NCBI GenBank assembly: GCA_036399055.1
Contig: DASWNX010000033.1
Coordinates: forward strand, 124,429-188,428
Origin: Jatrophihabitans sp.
GTDB lineage: Bacteria; Actinomycetota; Actinomycetes; Mycobacteriales; Jatrophihabitantaceae
DNA: 64,000 nt
Direction of reading: 5' to 3'
Shown here: positions 34,587 to 42,678 of the stretch, piece after piece
Position numbering within the stretch: position 1 is the first letter of the stretch
Layout of the letters: each line of letters starts with the position of its first letter
The notes under the pieces: generated by a model
The model's database searches: none
Told to the model about the DNA's origin: nothing
The model's input: the letters and a program-made list of their open reading frames with translations, nothing else
Made by a program: the position numbers and the translations under genes

Positions 34587-34820
34587 TCAGGCAGCCACAG
34601 CCAGCGAGCGGCCGGCTTGGGCCGGCTCTTCGGCCCAGCAGAACAGGCACTCGATCTGCAGCCCGCGATGCGCGCCGGTGAAGTGGTCGGCGGCCACTGC
34701 GGCGCAACCGTCGCACTCGCCGTTGAAACCCTCGCGGTCCGGGTTGAACCGGGCGCCGCAGTCGGCATTGACGCAGCAGGCGGTGTCGGCGCCGTACTCG
34801 GCGCTATCGATGTCGGACAT
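34587..34820 (-). CDS. Small putative zinc-ribbon protein
   Basis: The 77-residue protein has ACCVNADCGARF, GECDGCAAVAADHF and IECLFCWAEE, which supply several Cys pairs and a His for one or two zinc sites. The start ATG 34820 follows GGAGGTGAG about 10 nt upstream. It converges with the Cys-rich gene at 33722. No family is recognised. A nucleic-acid-binding or metal-buffer role is only a guess. Confidence 0.55.
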   Translation of the reverse strand: MSDIDSAEYGADTACCVNADCGARFNPDREGFNGECDGCAAVAADHFTGAHRGLQIECLFCWAEEPAQAGRSLAVAA

Positions 34821-34939
34821 CGGCTTGCTCACCTCCACAAGTTGACTGAAGCGAACCCTCGCACCGACCTCTGACATTTTCGCTCGGCGGCTGTCGTGAC
34901 CGGCCGCGACGCGCCGACGGCCGGCAGCACCCTCAGCCG

Positions 34940-35015
34940 TCGGACGTCACGCCTCAGCCGTCGAACTTGTAGCCCAGCTGTCGAACAGCACGCCTCAGCC
35001 GTCGAACTTGTAGCC
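34940..35015. repeat. Duplicated 3' end of regX3
   Basis: CACGCCTCAGCCGTCGAACT followed by TGTAGCCCAGC occurs at about 34949 and again at about 34991, where it encodes the real end of RegX3 (YKFDG-stop). A partial third unit, CTGTCGAACAG, lies between. The upstream copy is a non-functional duplicate of the gene end. Confidence 0.8.
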
Positions 35016-35675
35016 CAGCCCCCGCACCGTCAGCAGGTGCTTCGGGTTGGCCGGGTCCGGCTCGATCTTGGCCCGCAGCCGCTTGACGTGGACGTCGAGG
35101 GTCTTGGTGTCACCGACGTAGTCCGAGCCCCAGATCCGGTCGATGAGCTGCCCGCGGGTCAGCACCCGCCCGGAGTTCCTCAGCAGCAGCTCGAGCAGGT
35201 CGAACTCCTTGAGCGGCAACGCGACCGTCGCGCCGTTCACCGCCACGGTGTGCCGTTCGACGTCCAGCCGGACCGGGCCTGCCTCGATCGTGGAGCTCAG
35301 CAACTCCTCGTTCTCCGCGCCCCGGCGCAGCACCGCCCTGATCCGGGCGAGCAGCTCCCGGTGGGAGAACGGCTTGGTCACGTAGTCGTCGGCGCCCAGC
35401 TCCAGGCCGACCACCTTGTCCACCTCGGAGTCCCGGGCGGTCAGGATGATGATGGCGACGTTGGACTTCTGCCGCAGCGAACGGCAGACCTCGGTCCCGG
35501 ACAGCCCCGGCAGCATCAGGTCCAGCAGCACGAGGTCAGCGCCATCGCGTTCGAACTGGCGCAGCGCGTCCGGGCCGGTCTCGGCGACCGACACCTCGAA
35601 GCCCTCACGGCGCAGCATGTAGGACAACGGGTCCGAGATCGACTCCTCGTCCTCGACGACCAGTACCCGGGTCAC
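34995..35675 (-). CDS. regX3: OmpR/PhoB-type response regulator RegX3
   Basis: The 226-residue protein has a receiver domain (TRVLVVEDEESISDPLS, phospho-acceptor Asp in VLLDLMLPGLSG, VTKPFSHRELLAR) and a C-terminal winged helix (LTRGQLIDRIWGSDYVGDTK, VHVKRLRAKIEPDP). In mycobacteria RegX3 activates phosphate-starvation genes. The GTG start at 35675 overlaps the senX3 stop (GTGA). The order senX3-regX3 and nearby phoU match this assignment. Confidence 0.93.
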   Translation of the reverse strand: MTRVLVVEDEESISDPLSYMLRREGFEVSVAETGPDALRQFERDGADLVLLDLMLPGLSGTEVCRSLRQKSNVAIIILTARDSEVDKVVGLELGADDYVTKPFSHRELLARIRAVLRRGAENEELLSSTIEAGPVRLDVERHTVAVNGATVALPLKEFDLLELLLRNSGRVLTRGQLIDRIWGSDYVGDTKTLDVHVKRLRAKIEPDPANPKHLLTVRGLGYKFDG

Positions 35676-36922
35676 CGGGCCCCCTTTCGTGGCAGTGCCT
35701 CTGCTGGCAGTGCCTCTGCTGGCAGTGCGGCAGCGGGAAGCTGAGCTGGACCGGCCACCTGAGCGCGACCGGCCAGCGGCAACCGCATCGTGAAGGTCGA
35801 GCCGGCTCCCAGCGCGCTCCACACCGACACCCGGCCGCCGTGGTTGGTGGCGATGTGCTTGACGATCGCCAGGCCCAGGCCGGTGCCGCCGGTGGCCCTG
35901 GATCGGGCCTGGTCCACCCGGTAGAACCGCTCGAACACCCGGTCCAGGTCGGTTTCGGCGATTCCGATCCCCTGGTCGGCGACGGCGATGTCGACCCACT
36001 CGCCGCCCTCCTCGTCGATGACCAGGCGGCTGGTCACGCTGACCTTGGTGTCCTGCGGGCTGTAGGCGATGGCGTTGTCCACCAGGTTGCCCAGCGCGGT
36101 GCTCAGCTGGGTCTCGTTGCCGCGCACCTGCAGGCCAGGTTCGGTGCGCTCGGCCACCGTGATGCCGGTCTGCTCGGCGAGCAGCCGGCTGCGGTCCACC
36201 GCCTCGCCGACGATCTGATCGACGCTGATCAGCGCCTGCCCGGGCAGCGCCTCGGCCCCCTGCACCCGGGACAACTCGATCAGCTCCTGCACCAACCGGC
36301 CCAGCCGCGAGCCCTCGCGTTGCATCCGTCCCGCGAAGCGCTGCACCGCCTCAGGGTCATCAGCCGCTTCTTGAACCGCCTCGGCGAGCAGGGTCAGGGC
36401 GCTGACCGGCGTCTTGAGCTCGTGGGAGACGTTGGCGACGAAGTCCCGGCGCACCAGTTCCAGCCGCCGAGCGTCGGTGATGTCGGAGAATCGCAGGACG
36501 ACCGAGCCGACCCGCCCGCCGTCGCGCAGCGGCATGGCACGCACCAGAAAGCTCACGTGCTCCGGACCCCGGCCGGGCGTGGACAGGTCCACAGTGACGC
36601 TGTCGGCCACGCCGGAGTCGGTCACCGACCGCACCAGCTCTGACAGCACCGGCATGGTCAGCCGATCACCGTCGACCACCCGCATCCGCCGCGCGACCGG
36701 GTTGGCGAAGATCGCCGTCTCGTCCCGGTCGAGCACCACCACCCCCACGTCCAGCGCGCCGAGGGCCCGCGAGGCCAGGCTCGCAGCCGGAGCCGGCGGT
36801 GAGGTTTGGCCGGGAGCGAGCTCGACGGTGCTGCGGCGCACGAACAACGCCGCGGCGAAGGCCGACACCGCCGCTCCCAGAAGGAACGCGACGACGGCCA
36901 CCTCAAAGCCCACGAATCGCAT
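35672..36922 (-). CDS. senX3: Sensor histidine kinase SenX3
   Basis: The 416-residue kinase has an N-terminal membrane segment (about 5-27), a PAS-like region with VGVVVLDRDETAIFANP, the phospho-acceptor histidine in ANVSHELKTPVSALTLL, N box GNLVDNAIAYSP and G boxes DQGIGIAETD and GGTGLGLAIVKHI. It phosphorylates RegX3 when phosphate is scarce. The C-terminus ends in AEALPAEALPRKGAR, encoded by a short 15-bp repeat. Confidence 0.93.
   Translation of the reverse strand: MRFVGFEVAVVAFLLGAAVSAFAAALFVRRSTVELAPGQTSPPAPAASLASRALGALDVGVVVLDRDETAIFANPVARRMRVVDGDRLTMPVLSELVRSVTDSGVADSVTVDLSTPGRGPEHVSFLVRAMPLRDGGRVGSVVLRFSDITDARRLELVRRDFVANVSHELKTPVSALTLLAEAVQEAADDPEAVQRFAGRMQREGSRLGRLVQELIELSRVQGAEALPGQALISVDQIVGEAVDRSRLLAEQTGITVAERTEPGLQVRGNETQLSTALGNLVDNAIAYSPQDTKVSVTSRLVIDEEGGEWVDIAVADQGIGIAETDLDRVFERFYRVDQARSRATGGTGLGLAIVKHIATNHGGRVSVWSALGAGSTFTMRLPLAGRAQVAGPAQLPAAALPAEALPAEALPRKGAR
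35691..35737. repeat. 15-bp tandem repeat at the senX3 3' end
   Basis: Three copies of GGCAGTGCCTCTGCT encode the PAEAL repeats of the SenX3 tail on the minus strand. Confidence 0.85.
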
Positions 36923-36985
36923 CCTACGGTCGGGGGCCGGGCCCTGACGCGGCTCAAGCCCCCGGGGAGCCGGGCGTCATCTGTT

Positions 36986-37018
36986 GTTCACTCACCGGCT
37001 GCCCGGCATTCATTCCCA
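36986..37018. promoter_or_regulatory. Candidate PHO box between senX3 and phoU
   Basis: GTTCACTCACC and ATTCATTCCCA are in exact 11-bp register with one weaker unit between them. This resembles the 11-bp direct repeats bound by PhoP/RegX3-type regulators. Its position between the divergent senX3 and phoU genes is right for phosphate control, but the repeats are imperfect. Confidence 0.45.
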
Positions 37019-37057
37019 CCGCCCGCGGCAGACACCTCAGGCGCTGAGGCTGGCCGC

Positions 37058-37747
37058 ATGCGCGACCTCTATCACGACGAGCTGGACCAGATCGGCAACA
37101 GCCTGGTGGCCATGACGCATCTGGCCGGCACCGCGATGCAACGGGCGACCGAGGCGCTGCTGACCGGTGACCTCAACGGCGCCGAGCGGGTGGTCAGCGA
37201 TGACACCGCCATCGACGCGCTGCGCGCCGACCTGGAAGCGCGGACGTTCCTGCTGCTGTCGCTGCAGCAGCCGGTGGCGACCGACCTGCGGGTGCTGGTG
37301 ACCACGCTGCACCTGGTCGCGGATCTGGAGCGGATGGGAGACCTCGCGCTGCACGTGGCCAAGGTCGCCCGGATGCGGCACCCCGACCTCGCGGTGCCGG
37401 TCGAGCTGCGTGACGTGATCTCGCAGATGGGCACGGTGGCGCTGTCGCTGGTGGACAAGGTCGCCGAGGTGATCAAGGGCCGCGACGTCGAGCTGGCGCA
37501 GGCGATCGAGGCCGAGGACGACTCGATGGACGCCCTGCACCGCAAGCTGTTCACCCAGCTGCTGGCCGACACGTGGTCCCATGGCACCGAAGCCGCGATC
37601 GACATGACCTTGCTGGGGCGCTACTACGAGCGCTACGCCGACCACGCCGTCGGGGTCGCGCGCCGGGTCGTCTTCATCGCGACCGGCGCCATGCCGGCCG
37701 GCTCGGCCGCGGTCAAGCAGCCACCAGCGGGCTCATCGACCCTGTGA
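37058..37747 (+). CDS. phoU: Phosphate signalling regulator PhoU
   Basis: The 229-residue helical protein starts MRDLYHDELDQIGNSLVAM and has two PhoU repeats, with LEARTFLLLSLQQPVATDLRV and YYERYADHAVGVARRVVFI (typical metal/contact segments). PhoU dampens the Pho response through the kinase and Pst transporter. It is divergent from senX3. The ATG at 37058 was chosen because upstream codons show no conservation. The Ala/Pro tail is not conserved. Confidence 0.93.
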   Translation: MRDLYHDELDQIGNSLVAMTHLAGTAMQRATEALLTGDLNGAERVVSDDTAIDALRADLEARTFLLLSLQQPVATDLRVLVTTLHLVADLERMGDLALHVAKVARMRHPDLAVPVELRDVISQMGTVALSLVDKVAEVIKGRDVELAQAIEAEDDSMDALHRKLFTQLLADTWSHGTEAAIDMTLLGRYYERYADHAVGVARRVVFIATGAMPAGSAAVKQPPAGSSTL

Positions 37748-37769
37748 CGGTCCGGCCGCCCAGTCCGCG

Positions 37770-37806
37770 GCTGGAAAACGCAGTGATTCTGAAAACGCAG
37801 TGATTC
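37770..37806. repeat. 17-bp direct duplication downstream of phoU
   Basis: GAAAACGCAGTGATTCT occurs twice in tandem between phoU and the micropeptide ORF on the other strand. Confidence 0.8.
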
Positions 37807-37816
37807 TTCGGTGCGC

Positions 37817-37846
37817 TTAAGCGACCGGCCAGTGCCAGTTGTTCAT
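37817..37846 (-). CDS. Trp-rich nonapeptide ORF MNNWHWPVA
   Basis: ATG AAC AAC TGG CAC TGG CCG GTC GCT TAA encodes MNNWHWPVA. GGAAGGGGG lies about 6 nt before the ATG, a good ribosome binding site. The NWxWP core is the same as in the 33-residue micropeptides and MLDNWRWP. The ORF is divergent from the degenerate GGDEF gene about 700 bp away and converges on phoU. It is a single copy, so the support is motif, ribosome binding site and context. Confidence 0.62.
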   Translation of the reverse strand: MNNWHWPVA

Positions 37847-37953
37847 GACGAACCCCCTTCCAGGCTGATGACAGTGCTGCACCGACCACGCGGACGAAGT
37901 CACGCCGGCACTTCTGCAGGTCGCGCGGTGCAAGCTGACTACCCAGCTGTGAC

Positions 37954-37990
37954 GGAACTACCGTTCTAGCAAGCTAGAACTACAGGTTCC
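37954..37990. promoter_or_regulatory. Nested inverted repeat upstream of the nonapeptide ORF
   Basis: GTTCTAGCAAGCTAGAAC (37963-37980) is a perfect 8-2-8 palindrome, flanked symmetrically by GGAAC and GTTCC. It could be a two-dimer operator or a hairpin in the transcript leader of the minus-strand micropeptide. Confidence 0.6.
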
Positions 37991-38561
37991 CCAGGATGGC
38001 CTGATGCGCAGTGGGTGGGCATCCGCTTAGTAAGATAGACATTCCGCGCATCCAGTTTCGTGCCTGCTTATACAACTAGATGACTTGTCTAATTAATCTC
38101 AACAGGCTAGATACTGCCTAGCCATTATTAATGGCTGCATAATAGACGGCTAAACTGTCATAGACAAAGTGTCTACCTTGCCAGCCTGAGACCCGTATCG
38201 TCGTCCACCACTCCCAGTGGTGCATAACTGTCCCTCCTTACGTGAGCCACTCACATAGCGGGAGCCCTCACACCGGCGTGTACGTTCCGCAGCGACCATC
38301 TGGTCTAATCGTCAACCAGTGGTGCCAGATCCGAACCTTGCGTGTACGGTCTGTAACGGTCAATACAGGGAGATTGCGGATGACAGCCGGCCTGATCAGT
38401 GGCAAGGCGCGGCCTGCCCGACCGCGCCTTAGCCCTGATGATCAGACGCGCGTGTTTACGGCCAGCCCCAGTGACGCGACATTGACTACACCCCCTTCGA
38501 CCATCGTGGTCCGTGCCAGCACTTTCGTGAATTGCGCGCACAGACCGCTGGAAGTGCCTAA
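37991..38561. other. AT-rich non-coding region with paired 15-bp palindromes
   Basis: No convincing gene is present; a plus-strand frame from 38242 has no ribosome binding site and no coding character. TAGATGACTTGTCTA (38077-38091) and TAGACAAAGTGTCTA (38161-38175) share TAGA...TGTCTA with 84-bp spacing, about eight helical turns. Another TAGACA half-site is near 38036, and GGCTAG-N7-CTAGCC lies near 38104. It looks like a regulatory region for the divergent micropeptide and GGDEF-like genes. Confidence 0.5.
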
Positions 38562-39566
38562 GTGCCGGCGGTTCCTGGAATGATCGGACCCGACGACGTC
38601 ACCTTCCTGATCTTGGCAACGATCAGTGTCGCCTATTCCGTCTCGGTTCGGCGGTTAGAGCGCCTTCGGCGCGCCCTTGCCGAAGAGAGAATGCCCGACC
38701 TCATAAGTACCTGGACGTTCGCTGCCGTACTGACCCTGCCACCGATGTACATCGCCGCAGTAGTTACAGTCACTTATCTAGCCGAGTGGCCGTCTCGCAA
38801 AATTGTTAGACGTGCCAATCCACTTAAGTACATTTATACCGGCGCTGCTGCTGGCGGCTCCTGCCTCGCCGCTTCAATCGTTCTGCACGCAATCGGCGGA
38901 GTTGCCGGAGTAGCGCTCGCCATGCTGACTCTCTCCATCGTTGACATCGCAGCAATCGCCACGGCACTGGTGCTGGCTCGGCAGAAGCATGAGCTACGGA
39001 TGTTCGCCAACCCACGAGCACATGCGGCCGAGGCCGCAACGCAATGTCTGGGCATAGCGCTCGCCGGGCTTCTCAGTTGGCACGTTGCTCTGGGCGTACT
39101 CGTGGTGCCGGCACTGCTTCTCGTTCACCATTGGTCGCTGCGGGAGACGGTCACGGTCGAGGAGGCCTTTGACCCGGTCACTGGGTTGTGGTCGGAGGCT
39201 GCGTGGATGGTGCAGGCGCAGCAGAAGCTGCATGACGTGCACGGCCACGTCGCGCTGTACATGATCGACCCGGATGAGGCCGGTCAGGAGGTGCGCATTC
39301 TGCAGACCATCGAGTCGGGCCTGCAACCCTCAGATCTGTTGGGCCGTTACGGCAGCCGGCAGATTCTGGTGCTGATCCCGGTCGGCCTGCCTGAAGGCGG
39401 GCCGTTCCTGGCCACCGGGTTCCGCAAGGACCTGGCCGCCGCCGGGGTGCGCGCGGCGCTGGGCTGCGCGACCACCGGCGACACCGAACTGGAAGGCCTG
39501 CTGATCGAGGCGATGTCTGACCTGATGGGCCGACGCGACGCGGCCGGCATCACCCGAAACTGGTAG
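38562..39566 (+). CDS. Membrane protein with a degenerate GGDEF domain
   Basis: The 334-residue protein has about five to six membrane segments (residues 10-190), including LISTWTFAAVLTLPP, which matches MTSVWTFAGVIALP and MTSVWTFAAALILPP in the two intact GGDEF proteins nearby. The C-terminal domain begins FDPVTGLWSEAAW but has lost the active site: GGEEF is replaced by GSRQI (about 264-268), the inhibitory-site Arg is Gln (QPSD), and the NDTHGH helix is missing. It should not make c-di-GMP; it may be a receptor or regulator. GTG 38562 and ATG 38580 are both possible starts. Confidence 0.7.
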   Translation: MPAVPGMIGPDDVTFLILATISVAYSVSVRRLERLRRALAEERMPDLISTWTFAAVLTLPPMYIAAVVTVTYLAEWPSRKIVRRANPLKYIYTGAAAGGSCLAASIVLHAIGGVAGVALAMLTLSIVDIAAIATALVLARQKHELRMFANPRAHAAEAATQCLGIALAGLLSWHVALGVLVVPALLLVHHWSLRETVTVEEAFDPVTGLWSEAAWMVQAQQKLHDVHGHVALYMIDPDEAGQEVRILQTIESGLQPSDLLGRYGSRQILVLIPVGLPEGGPFLATGFRKDLAAAGVRAALGCATTGDTELEGLLIEAMSDLMGRRDAAGITRNW

Positions 39567-39610
39567 CCGGACCGACTGTCTTTTCCGGCCCGGGCGGGAA
39601 CCTCCCGCGG

Positions 39611-40207
39611 CTAGCTGCCTTCCGATGCTTGACTGTCCGGTCCTTGGACGACACCGGCCAGTGCTCTTTCAAGAGACGACAGAACCGCCGCGAAAGCGGA
39701 AAGCCCCTCTCCGCTGGCTGCCCTCCTTCGGTCCCCCATCTCAAGGAGGAGGTCGGTGGCGTGCCGCCGCTCGACGGTGGTCAACACCGAGACATCCACC
39801 GGTGACGCCGCAGCAGGCGTCGTGGCAGCAGGCGTCGTGGCAGCAGGCGTCGTGAACGCCTTGATCAGTTCTGCTACGGCCTGCGCCTGCTCGATCGTGA
39901 GCGTCCCGGTCGAGGCCGGCAGCATCGAGGCCAGCAACGACCGGTCCTCTGAGACGTCGATCTGAAACTGGGTGGCATAGCTCAACACCACCTCACGAGC
40001 GTCCACACCCAAAGCGCTCGCCGTGCCCTCGATGACCTCGCGCGACTTCGGCCAACCCCGCACCTCGCCCTTACTGATCTTGCCGAACGTCTGATAAGGC
40101 ACCGAACCGCCAGAGCGCTGCTCGAGCTGGCGCAGCGTCAAACCGGTGGCGAGCTTCTGCCGCACGAGCTCTTCGATGGTCACATGTCCGGAGGCTGGGT
40201 CAACCAC
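39611..40207 (-). CDS. XRE-family transcriptional regulator
   Basis: The helix-turn-helix near the N-terminus reads VRQKLATGLTLRQLEQRSGGSVPYQTFGKISKGEVRGWPKS in two parts, then a helical C-terminus. The last third has TTPAATTPAA repeats encoded by a 15-bp tandem repeat (about 39810-39855) and a helix near LLLEMGDRRRAASGEGLSAF. The start is uncertain: GTG 40207 follows GAGAGGGG; the frame is open further to 40399 without coding character. It diverges from the XRE gene at 40462. Likely target genes are the neighbours, unproven. Confidence 0.65.
   Translation of the reverse strand: MVDPASGHVTIEELVRQKLATGLTLRQLEQRSGGSVPYQTFGKISKGEVRGWPKSREVIEGTASALGVDAREVVLSYATQFQIDVSEDRSLLASMLPASTGTLTIEQAQAVAELIKAFTTPAATTPAATTPAAASPVDVSVLTTVERRHATDLLLEMGDRRRAASGEGLSAFAAVLSSLERALAGVVQGPDSQASEGS
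39810..39855. repeat. 15-bp tandem repeat inside the XRE gene
   Basis: Three copies of GCAGGCGTCGTGGCA run in frame and encode the TTPAA repeats on the minus strand. Confidence 0.85.
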
Positions 40208-40388
40208 TGCGCTATCGACCCCTCTCGGTGGTGAGCGGCTACCGCAGGACTGCGGTGGCCGAACGGCGGCTTGGCGTCTACCAAAGGTAGAGGTAGGCGA
40301 ACCATCCCATGTCCCGGTTCTCGGAACTACACGTCCGTGAATGTGATCATGAGTGTCTACCAACGCCACGCCGTTGTCAATCAATACT

Positions 40389-40408
40389 TGACAGATCACT
40401 AGCTGTCA
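40389..40408. promoter_or_regulatory. Inverted repeat between divergent XRE genes
   Basis: TGACAG (40389-40394) and CTGTCA (40403-40408) are separated by eight bases and overlap TTGACA, which could be a -35 element for the gene at 40462. It is a plausible autoregulatory operator. Confidence 0.5.
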
Positions 40409-40461
40409 GGCGACGATTTGTCGTGCACACGTGGAAGTTGAGCCCCTGAGGGAGACGCTGG

Positions 40462-40995
40462 ATGAGGTTGAGAAGTGCCGAGACGCTGAGGGCTCTGATG
40501 CACCAGCAAAACCTCTCCCTCGGCGGGTTGGCGGCTGCGGCCCAATGCTCCAAGAGCTTCGTCTCGCACCTGCTGTCGGGCCGACGCAACACCTGCACCA
40601 GTGCTCTGGCCGACCGCATCGCGGAGGCGCTCGACGTTCCCACCCGGGTCCTTTTCGCGCCCTCCAAGTCAATCACTGATAGACAGTCTGGCCATGCCTC
40701 GCTGCCGCCGGCGGCTCCTGACCTTCCGAGCGCACTCGGGTCGGGTCTACCACAAGGCCGGCCCGGCCCTCGATCTGCCCGTCCCAGGGTCACCGGCCGC
40801 AAGGCTCGCCGTGCTCCCCGCTGCGGCTGGGTACCGCAGCGGGTCCTGTCGGGGGACAGGGGGAAGGCGGTGGAGTGGCTTTCGGGCTCACTCCACCGCC
40901 GCCTGCCTGGCGCGCTCGTCGGGCACTGCGCACACGCGACCTCACCGTTGCCGGAGGTGACTCCCTCATGCAGCTCCGAAGCCGCGACGCGTTGA
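40462..40995 (+). CDS. XRE-family regulator; C-terminal half doubtful
   Basis: Residues 1-68 form a helix-turn-helix: MRLRSAETLRALMHQQNLSL, AAAQCSKSFVSHLLSGRRN, ADRIAEALDVPTRVLF. The paralogue at 40968 has the same opening pattern. After about residue 70 the frame has no recognisable domain and reads through three strong hairpins (40817-40900), so it may be a stop-less run-on after a mutation, or the real gene may be shorter in origin. The ATG has GGAGACG upstream. It overlaps the next gene by 28 bp. Confidence 0.55.
   Translation: MRLRSAETLRALMHQQNLSLGGLAAAAQCSKSFVSHLLSGRRNTCTSALADRIAEALDVPTRVLFAPSKSITDRQSGHASLPPAAPDLPSALGSGLPQGRPGPRSARPRVTGRKARRAPRCGWVPQRVLSGDRGKAVEWLSGSLHRRLPGALVGHCAHATSPLPEVTPSCSSEAATR
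40817..40900 (+). terminator. Three consecutive perfect hairpins
   Basis: CCCGCTGCGG/CCGCAGCGGG (40817-40843), CCTGTC/GACAGG (40845-40860) and GGCGGTGGAGTG/CACTCCACCGCC (40866-40900). They lie between the two XRE domains and look like a terminator cluster, although the first frame is open through them. Confidence 0.6.
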
Positions 40996-41261
40996 TCATC
41001 TGCCTGGAGGCGACCGGCATGTCCGAGCGGCAGCTCGCGCGGGTAGCCGGCCTCGGGCACGCCACGGTCAACCACCTGGTCACCGGACGCCGAACCCGAT
41101 GCTCGCCCGCGACCGCGCGCGCGATCGAGACGGCGCTCGGCTGCGGAGAGGGGACGCTGTTCGAGAGCCCGCCTCCCGACGATGCGCAGTGGCGCCGGTT
41201 CGGCGGGGGCAGCCGGCATTCCGAGCCCGCGACGGACTCCGGCCTGACCCGCCGGGATTGA
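40968..41261 (+). CDS. Small XRE-family regulator
   Basis: The 97-residue protein has a single helix-turn-helix: MQLRSRDALIICLEATGMSE, RQLARVAGLGHATVNHLVTG, RRTRCSPATARAIETALGCG. It is a paralogue of the preceding XRE domain. The start ATG 40968 has GGAGG about 10 nt upstream. The last 25 residues are probably disordered. Small paired regulators like this are common in mobile or prophage-derived segments. Confidence 0.65.
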   Translation: MQLRSRDALIICLEATGMSERQLARVAGLGHATVNHLVTGRRTRCSPATARAIETALGCGEGTLFESPPPDDAQWRRFGGGSRHSEPATDSGLTRRD

Positions 41262-41346
41262 GCCGCCGTCGAGCGCTGAGCCACCCGCCGAGACCGGGGC
41301 CGGCCCGCCGAGACAGGGCAGTCCCGCCGAAAAACCCGGCAGGCGG

Positions 41347-42096
41347 CTACTTGCCCTGGTTAGCTACCCCTTGGATGGCCGCCTCGGCGGCTTCGGGGTC
41401 CAGGTACTCCGCCGGCCGCACCGGCAGCATGGTCGTGGCGTCGAGCTCGTAGCGCAGCGGAATTCCGGTGGGGACGTTCAGCGACACGACGGCCTCGTCG
41501 CTGAGGCCGTCCAGGTGCTTGATCATCGCGCGTAGCGAGTTGCCGTGCGCGGCGATCAGCACGGCGCCGTTGCGCAGGTCGGGCACGATGGCGTCGTAGA
41601 AGTACGGCAGCATCCGGTCCACCACATCGGCCAGGCACTCGGTGCGCGGCACGGTGGTCAGCAAATCGGCATAGCGGTCATCGCCCACCTGGCTGAACTG
41701 GTCGTCCTCGGCCAGCGGTGGCGGCGGCACGTCATAGGAGCGGCGCCACAGCATGAACTGCTCGTCGCCGAACTCGGCGCGCACGGCGGCCTTGTCCTTG
41801 CCCTGCAGCGCGCCGTAGTGGCGCTCGTTGAGCCGCCAGCTGCGCCGCACCGGGATCCAGTGCCGGTCGGCGGCGTCCAGCGAGAGCTGGGCGGTGCGGA
41901 TCGCCCGGCGCAGCAGGGACGTGTGCACCACCTGCGGCGCCAGGCCGTGCTCGCGCAGCAACTGGCCCCCGCGCCGGGCCTCGTCCTCGCCCTTCGCGGT
42001 CAGGTCAACGTCGACCCAGCCGGTGAACAGGTTCTTGCGGTTCCAGTCGCTCTCGCCGTGGCGAAGCAGCACTAGCGTCGTGGTGGCGGCAGTCAT
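41347..42096 (-). CDS. gpmA: 2,3-bisphosphoglycerate-dependent phosphoglycerate mutase
   Basis: Gpm interconverts 3- and 2-phosphoglycerate in glycolysis. The 249-residue protein has the catalytic [18 protein letters not shown] motif, [27 protein letters not shown] and the second histidine in [17 protein letters not shown]. Length is as expected. In mycobacteria gpm1 lies directly beside senX3; here the accessory region separates them. Confidence 0.96.
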   Translation of the reverse strand: MTAATTTLVLLRHGESDWNRKNLFTGWVDVDLTAKGEDEARRGGQLLREHGLAPQVVHTSLLRRAIRTAQLSLDAADRHWIPVRRSWRLNERHYGALQGKDKAAVRAEFGDEQFMLWRRSYDVPPPPLAEDDQFSQVGDDRYADLLTTVPRTECLADVVDRMLPYFYDAIVPDLRNGAVLIAAHGNSLRAMIKHLDGLSDEAVVSLNVPTGIPLRYELDATTMLPVRPAEYLDPEAAEAAIQGVANQGK

Positions 42097-42156
42097 GCGG
42101 CCAATCCTGCCAGGTCGCCGCGAGCCGCTCAGCGAGCGCCGGGTCGACGCACCCGC

Positions 42157-42678
42157 TCAGCGAGCGCGCTTGACGAAGCTCTCGAAGGCGGCGAGGTTGG
42201 CCATCGACTCGCCCCGGCTCTCGCGCCAAGCCCACTCACGTTTGATCGACGAGCCGAAGCCGAGTTCCAGCAGCGTGTTGAACGCCGAGTCGGCGTAGTC
42301 GAGCACCACCCCGAGCAGCCGGTCCAGCGACTGCGGGTTCACCGCGGTCAGCGGCCAGCGACCGGTCAGGTAGATGTCACCGCAGTCATCGATCGACCAG
42401 TACACCCCGAACATCCGGGCGTTGTGCGACAGCAGCCAGCCGTGGACCTGCTCGTGGTTCTCCTCCGGCTTGCGCACCACGAACGCCTCGACCGCCAGCC
42501 CCTGCCCGCCGACGACCAGCCAGCAGGCGGTCTTGAGCCGCTTCTGGCCGGGGAGGTTGGCGACGAAGGCTCCGGGCTGGGGCTCTTGGAACTCCACCTC
42601 GGCCTCGGTCAGCGTCTGCCTGATCACAGCGGCGGCTTCGGCCTGCTCGTCCGGACCGGCTGGCCGGTCAGCGGTCAC
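42157..42678 (-). CDS. YbjN-domain protein (type III chaperone-like)
   Basis: The 173-residue protein has [41 protein letters not shown] and a C-terminal [20 protein letters not shown]. This matches the YbjN domain protein found next to mshA in mycobacteria (Rv0487). The first 20 residues are variable. Its start overlaps the mshA stop (ATGA type), so they are probably co-translated. Function unknown. Confidence 0.85.
   Translation of the reverse strand: MTADRPAGPDEQAEAAAVIRQTLTEAEVEFQEPQPGAFVANLPGQKRLKTACWLVVGGQGLAVEAFVVRKPEENHEQVHGWLLSHNARMFGVYWSIDDCGDIYLTGRWPLTAVNPQSLDRLLGVVLDYADSAFNTLLELGFGSSIKREWAWRESRGESMANLAAFESFVKRAR

Noticed and set aside
38242-38583. 113-codon plus-strand frame before the degenerate GGDEF gene
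   Set aside because: There is no ribosome binding site or recognisable domain, and it covers palindromic regulatory-looking DNA; its stop overlaps the next start only by chance as far as I can tell.
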